Source: Thauera sp.
Lineage (GTDB): Bacteria > Pseudomonadota > Gammaproteobacteria > Burkholderiales > Rhodocyclaceae
Direction: 5' to 3'
DNA: 64,000 nt
Assembly: GCA_017302295.1 (NCBI GenBank)
Contig: JAFLDS010000001.1
Span: 1-64,000 of the forward strand
Numbering within the stretch: the first letter of the stretch is position 1; each line of letters opens with the position of its first letter. A program made the position numbers and the translations under genes. Positions 1 to 9,617 of this stretch are shown here, piece by piece. The notes beneath the pieces were generated by a model. That model was not told where the DNA came from. It saw only the letters and a program-made list of their open reading frames with translations, and made no database searches.

Positions 1-81
1 GGACCTACCGGCCCGATCCCGGGCTCGGGAACAGAAAGCTATTTCCAGGGAGACGGACCGGGCTTGTTCAACAACCGGTTC

Positions 82-111
82 AGATCGTGGCTCGCTTCGC
101 GATCACGATCT
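82..111. other. Hairpin upstream of the first helicase gene
   Basis: Arms AGATCGTG (82-89) and CACGATCT (104-111) are perfectly complementary, and an inner TCGC/GCGA pair closes on a TTC loop. No T-run follows, so it is not a clear terminator. It lies about 20 bases before the start at 132 and could be the leader of that gene or the end of a gene outside the window. Confidence 0.4.
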
Positions 112-131
112 AACCTTAATCGTTGGGGTAG

Positions 132-2456
132 ATGATGAAGTTTATTTATATTGATGAGGGTGCTTGCTCTGAAATTGTCTCTGAGCGATTTTTTCAGTCG
201 CCTGAATTCGAGTTGGGTGCCTTGTTAGTCTCGATTGTGCGTGGTGCCGTTAATAGAACACAACTCACTTTTCGCTGCATAGCGTTCTCTGCATTCGAGG
301 GTGTTTTTATCTTGACGCCCGAAAGGAGAATTCAAAACTACATAGTCATTGATTTAGAGGAGGCTGGGGAGCTGCTTCAGCTAGACGACGGCGGATTGGT
401 TTTGACGCTTCAGAAAACTTTTCGTTTTGCGATGAAATATTGGGGAGGGATGAAGCCAAGTACAAATGAACGCATCTTGTCAAACAACAAGGCAATTATC
501 TTTCCGTATCCAATCGGGATGCAAACGGAGCTTCGGGTTAGTATAGATAGAAACCCAGATGAAAAGCGAAGGGCAAAGCGGGATGTCTGGAAAGCTCTCT
601 TGTTATATAAGTTTGGAGATAAGGAAGGAGGGGGAGTCACTGAGGCCCCCCGCCTGACAGTTTTCAGGAAAGCGTGGGATAGTCGTGAATCAGCCTATGG
701 ACTCGCGGCCGAACTGCTGTCCGATATGGCTTCAACGGGAAGAAACGGCTCAAACTCATTGTTCGTGACTGAACTGCGTGACTCAAATATCCCGCGTATC
801 ATTGAATCGGGCCTTGAGGGCTGGTCGAGAGTGCTTACGAGCTCTCAATCGTCGTTTGTGAACTCAGCTCTGACTGTTCCTCATCGAATAGAGGGGCCAG
901 CGGGGACGGGGAAAACCCTGTGCCTCGTGCTGAAGGCGCTAAAGACAGTCCTTGATGCCGCAGTGGCCGGTGAGCCACACCGGGCGCTCTTCATCGCTCA
1001 CAGTGAGCCGACGCGTCGCACGATTAACAACCTCTTTGCAATTAACGGAGGTGTTGAGTTCCTGGAGGCTGATTTTGAGCGGTTAGCCAAGGCTCAGTCC
1101 ATAAAGGTGACAACGCTACAGGAGCTCTGCGCGCATCTGTTGAAGCGGGAAATTTCTGAGTCTGAGCTAGTAGACCGCGATGCTTACGAGTCGAAGCTTG
1201 TTCAACGTCTTTATGCGATTGAAGGTGTCGAACGGGCGTTGCGCGATGAGCTGGAGTCACATCTTCCATTTCTATCCGCTTCGTTTAGCAGGTTTCTGAG
1301 TGAGACCGAAAATTGGGCCATAGCAGAGATGCTGCAACATGAGATTAGCGTCCAGATTAAGGGGCGTGCGGACCAAGATTTAAGTAAATACAAAAAACTA
1401 GAGAGGCTAAAGGCCGGGATGCCTGTAGAGAATGATGGTGACAAGACCTTCGTTTTTTTGATGTACCAGAATTACCAAGAAGAGTTGGAGTCTTCCTCTC
1501 AGTTCGATACGGATGACGTGGTCTTAAGTGCGACGTCGCAGCTCAATACGCCTATTTGGCGACGCCGCCGTGCGCGTGAGGGGTTTGATTCAATATTTAT
1601 TGATGAGACACATCTTTTCAACGTCAATGAGCTTTCGGTATTTCACAGGCTAACAAAGAGCGAGCTTAGCCAACCAATTGCATATTCAGTCGATAGGTCT
1701 CAGGCGCTTGGGGACAGAGGTTGGACGGACCAGTCTTTCGATGCGGCGTTCGACCCAAATGGTGTCCTTGGTCAATCTGACCCGACTCGGATTCGCTCCG
1801 TGTTTCGCTGTGCGCCTGAAATTGTCGACCTTGCGTTTTCGGTGACCTCATGTGGTGCAACGCTTTTCACCAACTTCCATAATCCGCTCACCGCATCGGT
1901 AAGTGCCTTTACAGCTGAGGAGGAGCGCAAGTCAAAAAAACCGATTTATTTGGAATTTCCGTCGGATGAGGTAATGCTTGAGGCTTCCTTCGAGCGTGCG
2001 GATATTGTTGCTCGCGACATGGACGTTTTTAAGGCTGATGTTGCAATTATTGTTTTCGGAGATGACCTTTTTGCTCGCGCTCAGGAGTTTTCTAAAGGGG
2101 GACGTAAACCGGTTGAAGTAGTAAAAAGCCGAGGCGACCTTGACGCAGTGAATCGAGCCAAGACGTCGGGACGTTTTGTTTTGACAGCTCCAGAATTCGT
2201 CGGTGGTCTTGAGTTTGCGGCTGTTATATTGGTTGGCGTAGATGGGGGGCGTGTCCCGCCTAAGGGGACGGGCTTAGAGTTCGAGCCGAGCCAGAATTTT
2301 CTGAACTACGCCGCTCATCAGCGTTTGTATGTGGCGATAACGCGTGCTCGTTTTCGAGTCGAGGTTTTGGGAAATAGGGCGCGTGGGGTGAGTGACATTC
2401 TCCGGAGCGCTATTGCCGCTGGATTGCTTGATGTCGGTGCGCCCGTTGGGCATTGA
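132..2456 (+). CDS. UvrD/Rep-like superfamily 1A helicase, 774 aa
   Basis: A predicted DNA helicase or translocase. Walker A GPAGTGKT is at residues 255-262, motif II DETH at 491-494, and the motif VI-like AITRAR at 735-740, close to the C-terminus. The first 240 residues match no domain I recognise and may sense a substrate or partner. ATP hydrolysis and DNA movement follow from the family; a phage-defence role is inferred only from the neighbours. The gene is visibly AT-richer than the genes after it and uses many A/T-ending codons, which points to separate acquisition. It is not in an operon: the next gene is convergent. ATG at 132 and 135 are both possible starts. Confidence 0.8.
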   Translation: MMKFIYIDEGACSEIVSERFFQSPEFELGALLVSIVRGAVNRTQLTFRCIAFSAFEGVFILTPERRIQNYIVIDLEEAGELLQLDDGGLVLTLQKTFRFAMKYWGGMKPSTNERILSNNKAIIFPYPIGMQTELRVSIDRNPDEKRRAKRDVWKALLLYKFGDKEGGGVTEAPRLTVFRKAWDSRESAYGLAAELLSDMASTGRNGSNSLFVTELRDSNIPRIIESGLEGWSRVLTSSQSSFVNSALTVPHRIEGPAGTGKTLCLVLKALKTVLDAAVAGEPHRALFIAHSEPTRRTINNLFAINGGVEFLEADFERLAKAQSIKVTTLQELCAHLLKREISESELVDRDAYESKLVQRLYAIEGVERALRDELESHLPFLSASFSRFLSETENWAIAEMLQHEISVQIKGRADQDLSKYKKLERLKAGMPVENDGDKTFVFLMYQNYQEELESSSQFDTDDVVLSATSQLNTPIWRRRRAREGFDSIFIDETHLFNVNELSVFHRLTKSELSQPIAYSVDRSQALGDRGWTDQSFDAAFDPNGVLGQSDPTRIRSVFRCAPEIVDLAFSVTSCGATLFTNFHNPLTASVSAFTAEEERKSKKPIYLEFPSDEVMLEASFERADIVARDMDVFKADVAIIVFGDDLFARAQEFSKGGRKPVEVVKSRGDLDAVNRAKTSGRFVLTAPEFVGGLEFAAVILVGVDGGRVPPKGTGLEFEPSQNFLNYAAHQRLYVAITRARFRVEVLGNRARGVSDILRSAIAAGLLDVGAPVGH

Positions 2457-2710
2457 GTTGCGTTGGGCGATAGATTTCCGATGAGGCGCGGTTTTGCCAG
2501 GCAGTCTGCTGGTTGTGGAGGCCTCGTTTGCATAGGTTTTGGGCAAACGCCTAAGCGCAGACGGAGCCTTACCGTGATGTGTAGAGGGAAAGTCGGGGAT
2601 TCCATACATACCGCATCTTGGCGCGACGAGGTACTGTTGGAGGTTGGCACAAGAATCCGGCCTTTATGACTCACTCTGGTTTATTGGATGCTCTGATAAC
2701 GCCCCAAGAG

Positions 2711-2853
2711 GAGAATGTTCGCCTAGTTGCGTTGCCCGAGGCCCGCGACATCTTGCGGCACCTGCCGGGTGGGCCCCCTTGGCGGCCGAACGTGAGCGTC
2801 CTACTACGTTCACGGCGGAAAAGCTTACGCTTTTCCGTTGGCTGTTCTAAGGA
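2711..2853 (+). pseudogene. Relic of the 5' end of a TOTE-type primase-helicase gene
   Basis: Bases 2711-2752 match 23117-23158 at 33 of 42 positions, and 2812-2853 match the stretch from 23225 at 32 of 42. The encoded fragments read ENVRLVAL and TAEKLTLFRWLF, against ENARLVAL and TEEKLALFRRLF in the longer copy. The spacing between the two blocks differs by 7 bases, which is a frameshift. The Gln codon after RLF has become TAA. It is therefore a dead remnant. The rest of the 2457-2968 gap shows no credible gene. Confidence 0.75.
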
Positions 2854-2968
2854 CGAAAAGTTGCTTTTCCAGTTCTATGAATCTGGAACCGCGTGTTACA
2901 TAGCTTTCACCATCGCAACCCTCGCGCGTCAAATTCGGCGTTCGGCTCTCCGCTCGTGGTAGGTGGGG

Positions 2969-4162
2969 TCATTCGTCGAATCCGAATGCTTTGCGGTGCT
3001 CAGCCAGATAAGGCCTATTGCGTTCGTGGACGGTTGTCAGACGCGAGCGAGCGGAAAGTCCGAGCGGCGACAGGTCCTCTGTGCTAAGCGAGGGCTTCAT
3101 GAGGATGTTGCCTGCGTCAGAGAAGGAGATGAGGCCGCGGTCGAAGAGCCGGTCAACTGACGCGGTTAGAAGCAGCCCGTTGTGCTCGTCCAGGCGCTCT
3201 ATGTTGGACGACTTGACCCAAGGTTTCGCATGCGAGGCGATGAGCGCCTCTGAAATCCTGCAACCAGTGACTGCACAACGCCCTTCCCATAGGAGCAGCA
3301 TTCTCTGCCGAAAGGCGCCTTGGCCGATGCGGGCATTTACGAGGGCCTGGCGAGTTGTCTCCGAAACGTTGGAGCATAGGGGGTCGGCGTCGATTTCCTG
3401 TCGAGCGCCGACGGCCCTCAAGTCAACAACAGGCTCATCTGCGAGCCCCAAGTCCTGGAGGGCACGCACGAGCGCTGGTCGCATGGTCCACCGTGCGTCG
3501 CCGCCTGAGCTGTTTGGCTCCAGCGTAGCCAACGCCTCAGTTAGATTCTTGAGTCCCGAGAGGGAGAACTCCTGCGCCACGAGTCCCCCAAGCGAACCGT
3601 ATTGGATGTTGGCGCTGTTATAGGTCTCGTAGCCTCCCAGATGAGCGATTTGCGCCATCGAGAGCGTTTGAGATGGAGCAGACGCGTGTCCGATGAGCAT
3701 GGCGCGTTGATTGTTAGTAATTCGAGGAAGAATGGCATGGAGCGCTTTGAAGTAATCCGCGGCCGTCAATTCCGCCAATCTGACGTAGTCGTCGGCAACG
3801 GGTGGGGCAGCTGGGACCGAGTCTGATAGAGGCGCTTCGTCGATTGGGCGGTAAGGGGCCCCCGTAACCAGGTGCCGTAGCTCGGGTGCAATCCAGTAGC
3901 CGATAATTTCCTTCTCCGCGTGAAGAGATAGACTGTTCCCGCGTTTGCTCTTTGAGTTGTCCAGTGTTTTGACTCGGACACTCTCTCCATCAAAGACGAC
4001 CGCCCGAATGACTTTTGCAATGTCTGATGTGTATTCGCCGCCTCCATGCCGGTCTCGGCCCAATACAAAGCCATATCGATTGGTTTTGCGCTGGTGCTTC
4101 TGGTAGGGATAGCGGTATGCATTATCCCGGTCAATCAAGGCGAATCGCTTGTCGACAGTCAT
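2969..4162 (-). CDS. HNH endonuclease-domain protein, 397 aa
   Basis: The C-terminal part is an HNH_2-type nuclease: CAVTGC (C296, C301), then ASHAKPW with H311, then EHNGLLL (H327, N328) and the DRLFD segment near 337-341. This order of zinc or structural cysteines and catalytic His/Asn is that of HNH proteins found beside restriction and defence genes. The first 290 residues are not recognised; they hold no membrane segment and may bind DNA or recognise modification. DNA cleavage is inferred from the family. The gene is convergent with the upstream helicase and followed on the same strand by the large helicase-nuclease, with a gap of about 270 bases between them. Confidence 0.8.
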   Translation of the reverse strand: MTVDKRFALIDRDNAYRYPYQKHQRKTNRYGFVLGRDRHGGGEYTSDIAKVIRAVVFDGESVRVKTLDNSKSKRGNSLSLHAEKEIIGYWIAPELRHLVTGAPYRPIDEAPLSDSVPAAPPVADDYVRLAELTAADYFKALHAILPRITNNQRAMLIGHASAPSQTLSMAQIAHLGGYETYNSANIQYGSLGGLVAQEFSLSGLKNLTEALATLEPNSSGGDARWTMRPALVRALQDLGLADEPVVDLRAVGARQEIDADPLCSNVSETTRQALVNARIGQGAFRQRMLLLWEGRCAVTGCRISEALIASHAKPWVKSSNIERLDEHNGLLLTASVDRLFDRGLISFSDAGNILMKPSLSTEDLSPLGLSARSRLTTVHERNRPYLAEHRKAFGFDE

Positions 4163-4430
4163 GGTGCCTCCGAAGAATAGCTACCGATGTCGAGCTGGCC
4201 GGCAATGGCCGTTGAAATCAGCGAGGTGTGGCTCTCGCGGATGCGGTTGAGGTGACCGCAGACGGAGGTGTAACCGAACTCGCAGTAGTGACCGTTCTTT
4301 AGCATGAAATATCGGATTATGTTTCGTGGGCGCGGACCGACAAAATGAGGTTGTGGACCCATCAAGAGTTCTGTGCCATGTGTTTCTGATGTTTCCCCCT
4401 TTTTGGTTGGTTGCAAGTATGTGCTTAATG

Positions 4431-7400
4431 TCAGCCGACCGTGACTGCCCTCCATCCCGACGCCTCCGCTGCCTCAGTTGCAATACGAATCGCCTCGTCG
4501 CGCTTAGAGTGTGCAGCTTCGGCGGCCGGAGAGATATTCTTCTCCAGCAATTTGTCTAGGACTGCGTCCACGTGGGCACTTACAGCGGCTGCGGTGTCCT
4601 GGGCTCCTGAAGCGCGCTGGTCTCGATTCGCTTGACGAAGAGCACCAAGGGTGTGGTGCGCCGGAAATGCGCGTGTCCACCATGGCCCGTTCTCGTACTG
4701 CTGTACGGTAATCAGGTAAGCGACGTTGCTCTCAGTAGTCGTCTGGATGCCGTCGCTGGACGCCGACTCTGGTGCGCGAGGAGCATCGGCTTTCGTTGAG
4801 GATTCCCCCGAGGTGTTTTCGCGGTTCGCTTGAGCGATTGCTTCTTCCAAGACGCAGGAAGCGGTGTTGTCGGCCCCTTGGCTATCGCCATTTGCACGCG
4901 TCCAGGTTCGTTTTTCCACCAGAGAGGGCACTCTCTCCATCGCCCCAATCGGCTCAATACCCATAGCCTGAAGCCTTGAGAGGAGCTCCGCGAAAACCTC
5001 GTCCTTCTGTAGCGACCAAGTGGACGCAAAACACCGCCAGAAGACCCAGCCGGCGCGTTCAAGAACGCGCTGGCGGGTCATGTCGTAGCCCCACCGGTCC
5101 GGTCCGTGGTACTCGTCACCATCAAGCTCGATGGCGAGGCGGGCGTCTCCTGCACCTTCGACGACCATGTCAATACGATATGCGCCAGCTCTGACTTGAG
5201 GAATGACCCGATAGCCGCGCTCGGAGAGCCTCGTAAAGACCTCTCGTTCGAATCCCGATTCGCACAGGTCAATGAGGAGTTCTGCAGGTTGGTCGCCGGC
5301 AATGAGCGGCTTGTCAAAATGGCTCAGAAGTGTGAGGCGCAGGTCCTTATCTGACAGGTCTGAGACTTTGACTGAACGGACAAGATACATGCGGTCGCGG
5401 GCGCGGCTTGCAGCAACGTTAAAGCGTTGGTCATACATCGTGCCGGAAAGAGCCTTACAACTCTTGCTGTCGACCACCATCGACAGGAACATGATGTCGC
5501 GTTCGCTCCCCTGGAAGGTCCGTGCGTCGCCGCAGTCGAACCTGCGCCGCAGGAGTTCAGCCGCGTCACACCTCTGACGTACGACGCCATCAATGAGCTT
5601 CGCCTGCTCCATGCCGAGCAGAGAGACAACGCCAATCGTCCGACCCGCGAAGCTTGGGTTATTGAGGATGGCGGCGATTTCCTCGGCAATCGCTTCAGCC
5701 TCCGCCTCATTGCAGCTGTGCTTATCGCGCACGCCGTGAGGAACGTAGATGTCCACAAGGGGAGGGTCGATGCGCTCATACGCGCTGGGAATGCGTAGCG
5801 GTTGGATGTTGTCCTTGTAGAAGGTGCGGTTCGAGTAGGCGATGATGGCCGGGACACAACGGAAGTGCTCCCGGAGCATGACCTGGTGTGCCGCGAAAAC
5901 TCGCGCCGCCAGGTCGTACAGGGACTTCTCTGGCGTCATATCGTTGCCGTACGGCTGCTCGGTCAGGAAGCGTGCCTTGAGTTCATCAATTCGCGTGCTT
6001 GCGATGAACCCGCCATCCGGTGAGACTTGCTTGTCGTCACCGACTACAAGAATCTTTTTCCCACGCAAGATGGCCGGCAGCGCCCAGAGGTCGGATTGGC
6101 TTGCCTCGTCGACGATGATGAGGTCGAAAGCACCGATGTCGGCCGGCATCGCCTCGGAAATCCGAGCGTGACTCATAATCCAACATGGGACGGCGCCGGC
6201 GGCTTCGAACATTGCCTCCCGGGCATCCCGCCGATAGCGCGTGGCGTTCGGGCCGGTTCCCTGACCAATGCGGCGAATGGCGGAGGCGTAGCCTGCCAGA
6301 GCCTGGAGGACTCGATGAGTTGCGTTACGCTTGGTCGAGAGCCAAGCCGACTTCGCAACGAGCTCCTGATAGAGGCGCGCCAATCCGCTTTCCAGGTCTT
6401 TGCGTCGTGCGAATAGCCTGACGAGTTCCTCGCGGGCTTCAATCGACTGCAGATGGGTTCGCACACGTGCCCAGTTCCAGGCCTCTCGCCATGTCGGAGG
6501 AAAGACAGAATCTTCCCCCGCTGCGCCCACGGCTTCGCTCCGAATTCGTTGTGCGAGCTTCTCCCCACCCGCTCGTTCAATGCGGCTAGCGTAGTCTTTG
6601 ACTCGGTACAAGTGGCCGCTGAGCTCCGCGAGGCGCCGAAGTTCCGCCAGCAACTCTGCGTACCGTGCAGCTACACGTTCCGGTTCCAGGTCGACCTTGC
6701 CCAACTCGCGAAGGGCAAACCCTCGGAGCGTGTCGATAATCGGCCCCGATTTGCCCACGAGCTTTTCTTGCAGGGTGGCGAGTTGGACGGTTGCCTGAGC
6801 CAGCGTCGCCTTTGTCAGATGGTCGTCAAGTTGCTCACGGACGGAGCGCAACTCGTTTGAACCGCTGACAATCGCCTTGAGCGGTGGTCGCTGGAACACG
6901 TTCTGCGCTTTTGCCATCAAGTGGGCATCATGCTGCATCGCCAATTTGTGCGCGTTTTTAGCCGCGCTCGCGACCAACTCGATTTTTCTCAGGCTGGCAA
7001 CACCTCCCTCCAGTCGTGGCAGCGAAAGGTCATCCGCAAAGTTGTTCCAGCGAACCTGGAACGAGAGGATTTCCTGGTGCAGCTGCAAATACCGGTCTAC
7101 ATGTTGCCAATCGGCCGTCGACTGAGGGACAAGGCCGGAAACCCGAGCCTCCCCCACATTCTCTTTAGCTTCACCCGCCCCGAATGCGATAAAGCCAAAC
7201 GGCTTGCCTGTCTCGGCGGCGCGCTTAACGGCTTCCTTCGTCTTCTGGCACGTGAGCCCGCGCTCAGGGAAATCGACCGGGCGTTTCAGGAAGCCTGCAC
7301 GAGCTTCGATTAAAGCGTCGATGTCACTGAACAACGACTCCAATGCTTCGCGTTCAGCCTTGAAGTTGACGTCGCGGCACTTCTCTCGGAGAGCGAAGGG

Positions 7401-9389
7401 CCAAGTGTCACCGAGACCCTCCAGACCTGCGACGACTTCGAGTGCAGCGTCAATTCGTGCGAGCAAGTCTTGGGCTGCGCTCAGTACGTCGGGACTACTA
7501 GCCTTGAGGGGAAGAAGCTCGCCGCTGCTGATGCGTGATTCCAGTCGCCGCATTCTGACCAGAATCTCATGCAGTCGAGCGATGTCCGCCACGCTGGGCA
7601 GGGAGTCCGGGGCAGGTAGCTGAGCGCCCACATAGTGGAGGTCGTCGCTGAGGGCCCTTCGGGACTCTCGCAGCTGGCTTGCCTCTTCCTGGGTCAGAGG
7701 GGGCGCATGCTTGGCGTTTAGGTCGATTACATCGTCGAACCAGCCGTAGCGTTCGGTGCCGGAGAGCGCCAACTCTGCCATCTTAGCCGCGCGCAGCGGG
7801 ACTCCGTCGACCTCGATTTCCTCCAACTGCGTTGCGGCTATCTCGTCGACTCGCCGGTCTATGAGCGCGAGCTCCTCGTGAGCGCGGTCAATGGCACTTT
7901 GCCGTTCGGCAATCTCGCGCTGGGTGAGGTCGGGGTTCAGCTGTGAAATCTGGTGCTGTATCGCCTCGATGGATGCCTGGAACTGCCGCACGCCCTCTCG
8001 GTCGCTCGCGAGCAGCGAAACAGTGAGCTTGCGCACACCCTCAGGAATCTTCGACTGCAGCACCTCGAGTGCTTGCTCACCACGCGAAGTCACTAGAACT
8101 CGTTTCCCCCTCGCGAGATAGTGGCAGATGATGTTGGCAATTGTGTGAGTCTTGCCGGTGCCCGGTGGCCCCTGGACGGTCACGCCGGGGGACTGCTCGA
8201 GCTGCTGGATGATGGTGACCTGCTCGTCGTTGTACGGAAGGGGAAAGAACAGCTCTTGCGTACTTGCCGCAGCGCCACTATTTCCCGACCCGCGGCTCGA
8301 GAGTCCGCGGAACCGAATCTCCGAATGGCGAACAGGTTCGTCTGAAGGGGGAGAGACGAGGGACAGAGGGCCCGAGGGGATGTCCGCGCCGGCCTCGAGC
8401 TTTTCCTGAAGGCGTCGCAGGTCGTCAAACAGGAAATTGTTGGACCGCGGACGCGAGAGAAGAACCCACTCGTCCGTCACGATGAGGTGCGAGCCCGGTG
8501 GTGGGACGGGCTCATCCTTTCCCTGCACTTCTCGATATTGCCCGCCGCTATCCATGTTGCCGGCAACGAGCCGCAGGATGTCGCCGTAGCTCGATGCATC
8601 AAAAGGCGTCACTGGCGCGGCTCCAGACCGCTTCAGGTGTTCCTTAGCAGCTATCTCGACTTCGGTCGCTCCGGTGACGGCGCAAGCCGTGAACCCGTCA
8701 AGCTCGACGCGGGTGTCGGTTGCGCGGGGGCGCACCTCCAGCACCATTGAGCGTTCGTCGATGGCGATTTCCAGCGCCTGTGTGAGCAGCGGATATTCGA
8801 ACGCAATCCTGTCTGATTCGACCGGGATGTTCCAACTGGCGACACCCACGCCCCAGACCAACTCTTGGGGTCGTGCGGTCTCTTCCGCCTCGAGCTGGTG
8901 CTTCAGGGCGAAGAGTTCAGCGTACAGCGCAATCGTCTTCCTGCGAGGCCTTTCGCCCTCAGCCCAGGCCTGCCAGATTGGTAAATATGCTTTGAGGCTT
9001 GCATCGGCGGTGGTACGTACCTCCGCGGCTGCTACCTCTAAGGCATCCTCGGGTGTCCGCTCTCGGAGCTTGTTTATGCGCGACTTCACCCCGGCTTCGC
9101 TCACGACTGGAGGGGCGGCGAATGGGTCGGAACCAACAACAAGGAGGTCACTCGTGTGCTCTGGAGGCGCTGGTGGTCTGTGAGCCTCCAATCGTTCAAC
9201 CCGTAACCACGTGTGGTCACCTTCGACCTTGAGGTCGAAGGTGACGCCAGGAAGGCCTACGAGTTCGGTCCTACGACGAAGGAAACCCTTGGCCGCCGAG
9301 AGCCGAAAGCCCTTCGGGTCGACGTTCTTGGCTTGCTCTCGGACGTAATCCAAGAGGTTGTGCAGAAGCTGGCGAGGCGTAGTTTTCAT
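4431..9389 (-). CDS. Giant UPF1-like SF1 helicase fused to a PD-(D/E)XK nuclease, 1652 aa
   Basis: One long protein. An N-terminal unknown region spans about 1-380. Helicase Walker A GPPGTGKT is at 407-414. A long charged, helical insert spans about 450-1050. Motif II DEAS is at 1094-1097 and motif VI NVAASRARDR at 1324-1333. A DUF559/Vsr-like nuclease fold follows, with D1407 and the ELD at 1421-1423. The last 170 residues look like a linker plus a small unknown domain. The layout resembles DUF4011/DUF3320-type helicase-nucleases seen in defence islands, which unwind and cut invading nucleic acid. Target and trigger cannot be read from sequence. It stands alone, downstream of nothing on its strand until the WYL gene. 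Confidence 0.85.
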   Translation of the reverse strand: MKTTPRQLLHNLLDYVREQAKNVDPKGFRLSAAKGFLRRRTELVGLPGVTFDLKVEGDHTWLRVERLEAHRPPAPPEHTSDLLVVGSDPFAAPPVVSEAGVKSRINKLRERTPEDALEVAAAEVRTTADASLKAYLPIWQAWAEGERPRRKTIALYAELFALKHQLEAEETARPQELVWGVGVASWNIPVESDRIAFEYPLLTQALEIAIDERSMVLEVRPRATDTRVELDGFTACAVTGATEVEIAAKEHLKRSGAAPVTPFDASSYGDILRLVAGNMDSGGQYREVQGKDEPVPPPGSHLIVTDEWVLLSRPRSNNFLFDDLRRLQEKLEAGADIPSGPLSLVSPPSDEPVRHSEIRFRGLSSRGSGNSGAAASTQELFFPLPYNDEQVTIIQQLEQSPGVTVQGPPGTGKTHTIANIICHYLARGKRVLVTSRGEQALEVLQSKIPEGVRKLTVSLLASDREGVRQFQASIEAIQHQISQLNPDLTQREIAERQSAIDRAHEELALIDRRVDEIAATQLEEIEVDGVPLRAAKMAELALSGTERYGWFDDVIDLNAKHAPPLTQEEASQLRESRRALSDDLHYVGAQLPAPDSLPSVADIARLHEILVRMRRLESRISSGELLPLKASSPDVLSAAQDLLARIDAALEVVAGLEGLGDTWPFALREKCRDVNFKAEREALESLFSDIDALIEARAGFLKRPVDFPERGLTCQKTKEAVKRAAETGKPFGFIAFGAGEAKENVGEARVSGLVPQSTADWQHVDRYLQLHQEILSFQVRWNNFADDLSLPRLEGGVASLRKIELVASAAKNAHKLAMQHDAHLMAKAQNVFQRPPLKAIVSGSNELRSVREQLDDHLTKATLAQATVQLATLQEKLVGKSGPIIDTLRGFALRELGKVDLEPERVAARYAELLAELRRLAELSGHLYRVKDYASRIERAGGEKLAQRIRSEAVGAAGEDSVFPPTWREAWNWARVRTHLQSIEAREELVRLFARRKDLESGLARLYQELVAKSAWLSTKRNATHRVLQALAGYASAIRRIGQGTGPNATRYRRDAREAMFEAAGAVPCWIMSHARISEAMPADIGAFDLIIVDEASQSDLWALPAILRGKKILVVGDDKQVSPDGGFIASTRIDELKARFLTEQPYGNDMTPEKSLYDLAARVFAAHQVMLREHFRCVPAIIAYSNRTFYKDNIQPLRIPSAYERIDPPLVDIYVPHGVRDKHSCNEAEAEAIAEEIAAILNNPSFAGRTIGVVSLLGMEQAKLIDGVVRQRCDAAELLRRRFDCGDARTFQGSERDIMFLSMVVDSKSCKALSGTMYDQRFNVAASRARDRMYLVRSVKVSDLSDKDLRLTLLSHFDKPLIAGDQPAELLIDLCESGFEREVFTRLSERGYRVIPQVRAGAYRIDMVVEGAGDARLAIELDGDEYHGPDRWGYDMTRQRVLERAGWVFWRCFASTWSLQKDEVFAELLSRLQAMGIEPIGAMERVPSLVEKRTWTRANGDSQGADNTASCVLEEAIAQANRENTSGESSTKADAPRAPESASSDGIQTTTESNVAYLITVQQYENGPWWTRAFPAHHTLGALRQANRDQRASGAQDTAAAVSAHVDAVLDKLLEKNISPAAEAAHSKRDEAIRIATEAAEASGWRAVTVG

Positions 9390-9617
9390 CGGTCGTCAGT
9401 GATGCAAATGAGCTTTAATTCTAATGCGATGTAACTGAGCACTGAACAGGTGTCACCGGTCATTCATAAGCTCCTGCTGCGGGTTATCACTCCCGAACGG
9501 GTGCCGTCGAGATGTTGTCGATGTGTCGAAACGCGGGGGGCCGTCCAGTCTTCTCCTGCGCTGTGGCGGGCGTGCTTGCCGAACAGCAGCCCATGAAGCA
9601 CTTGGGCAAACGTTGAG

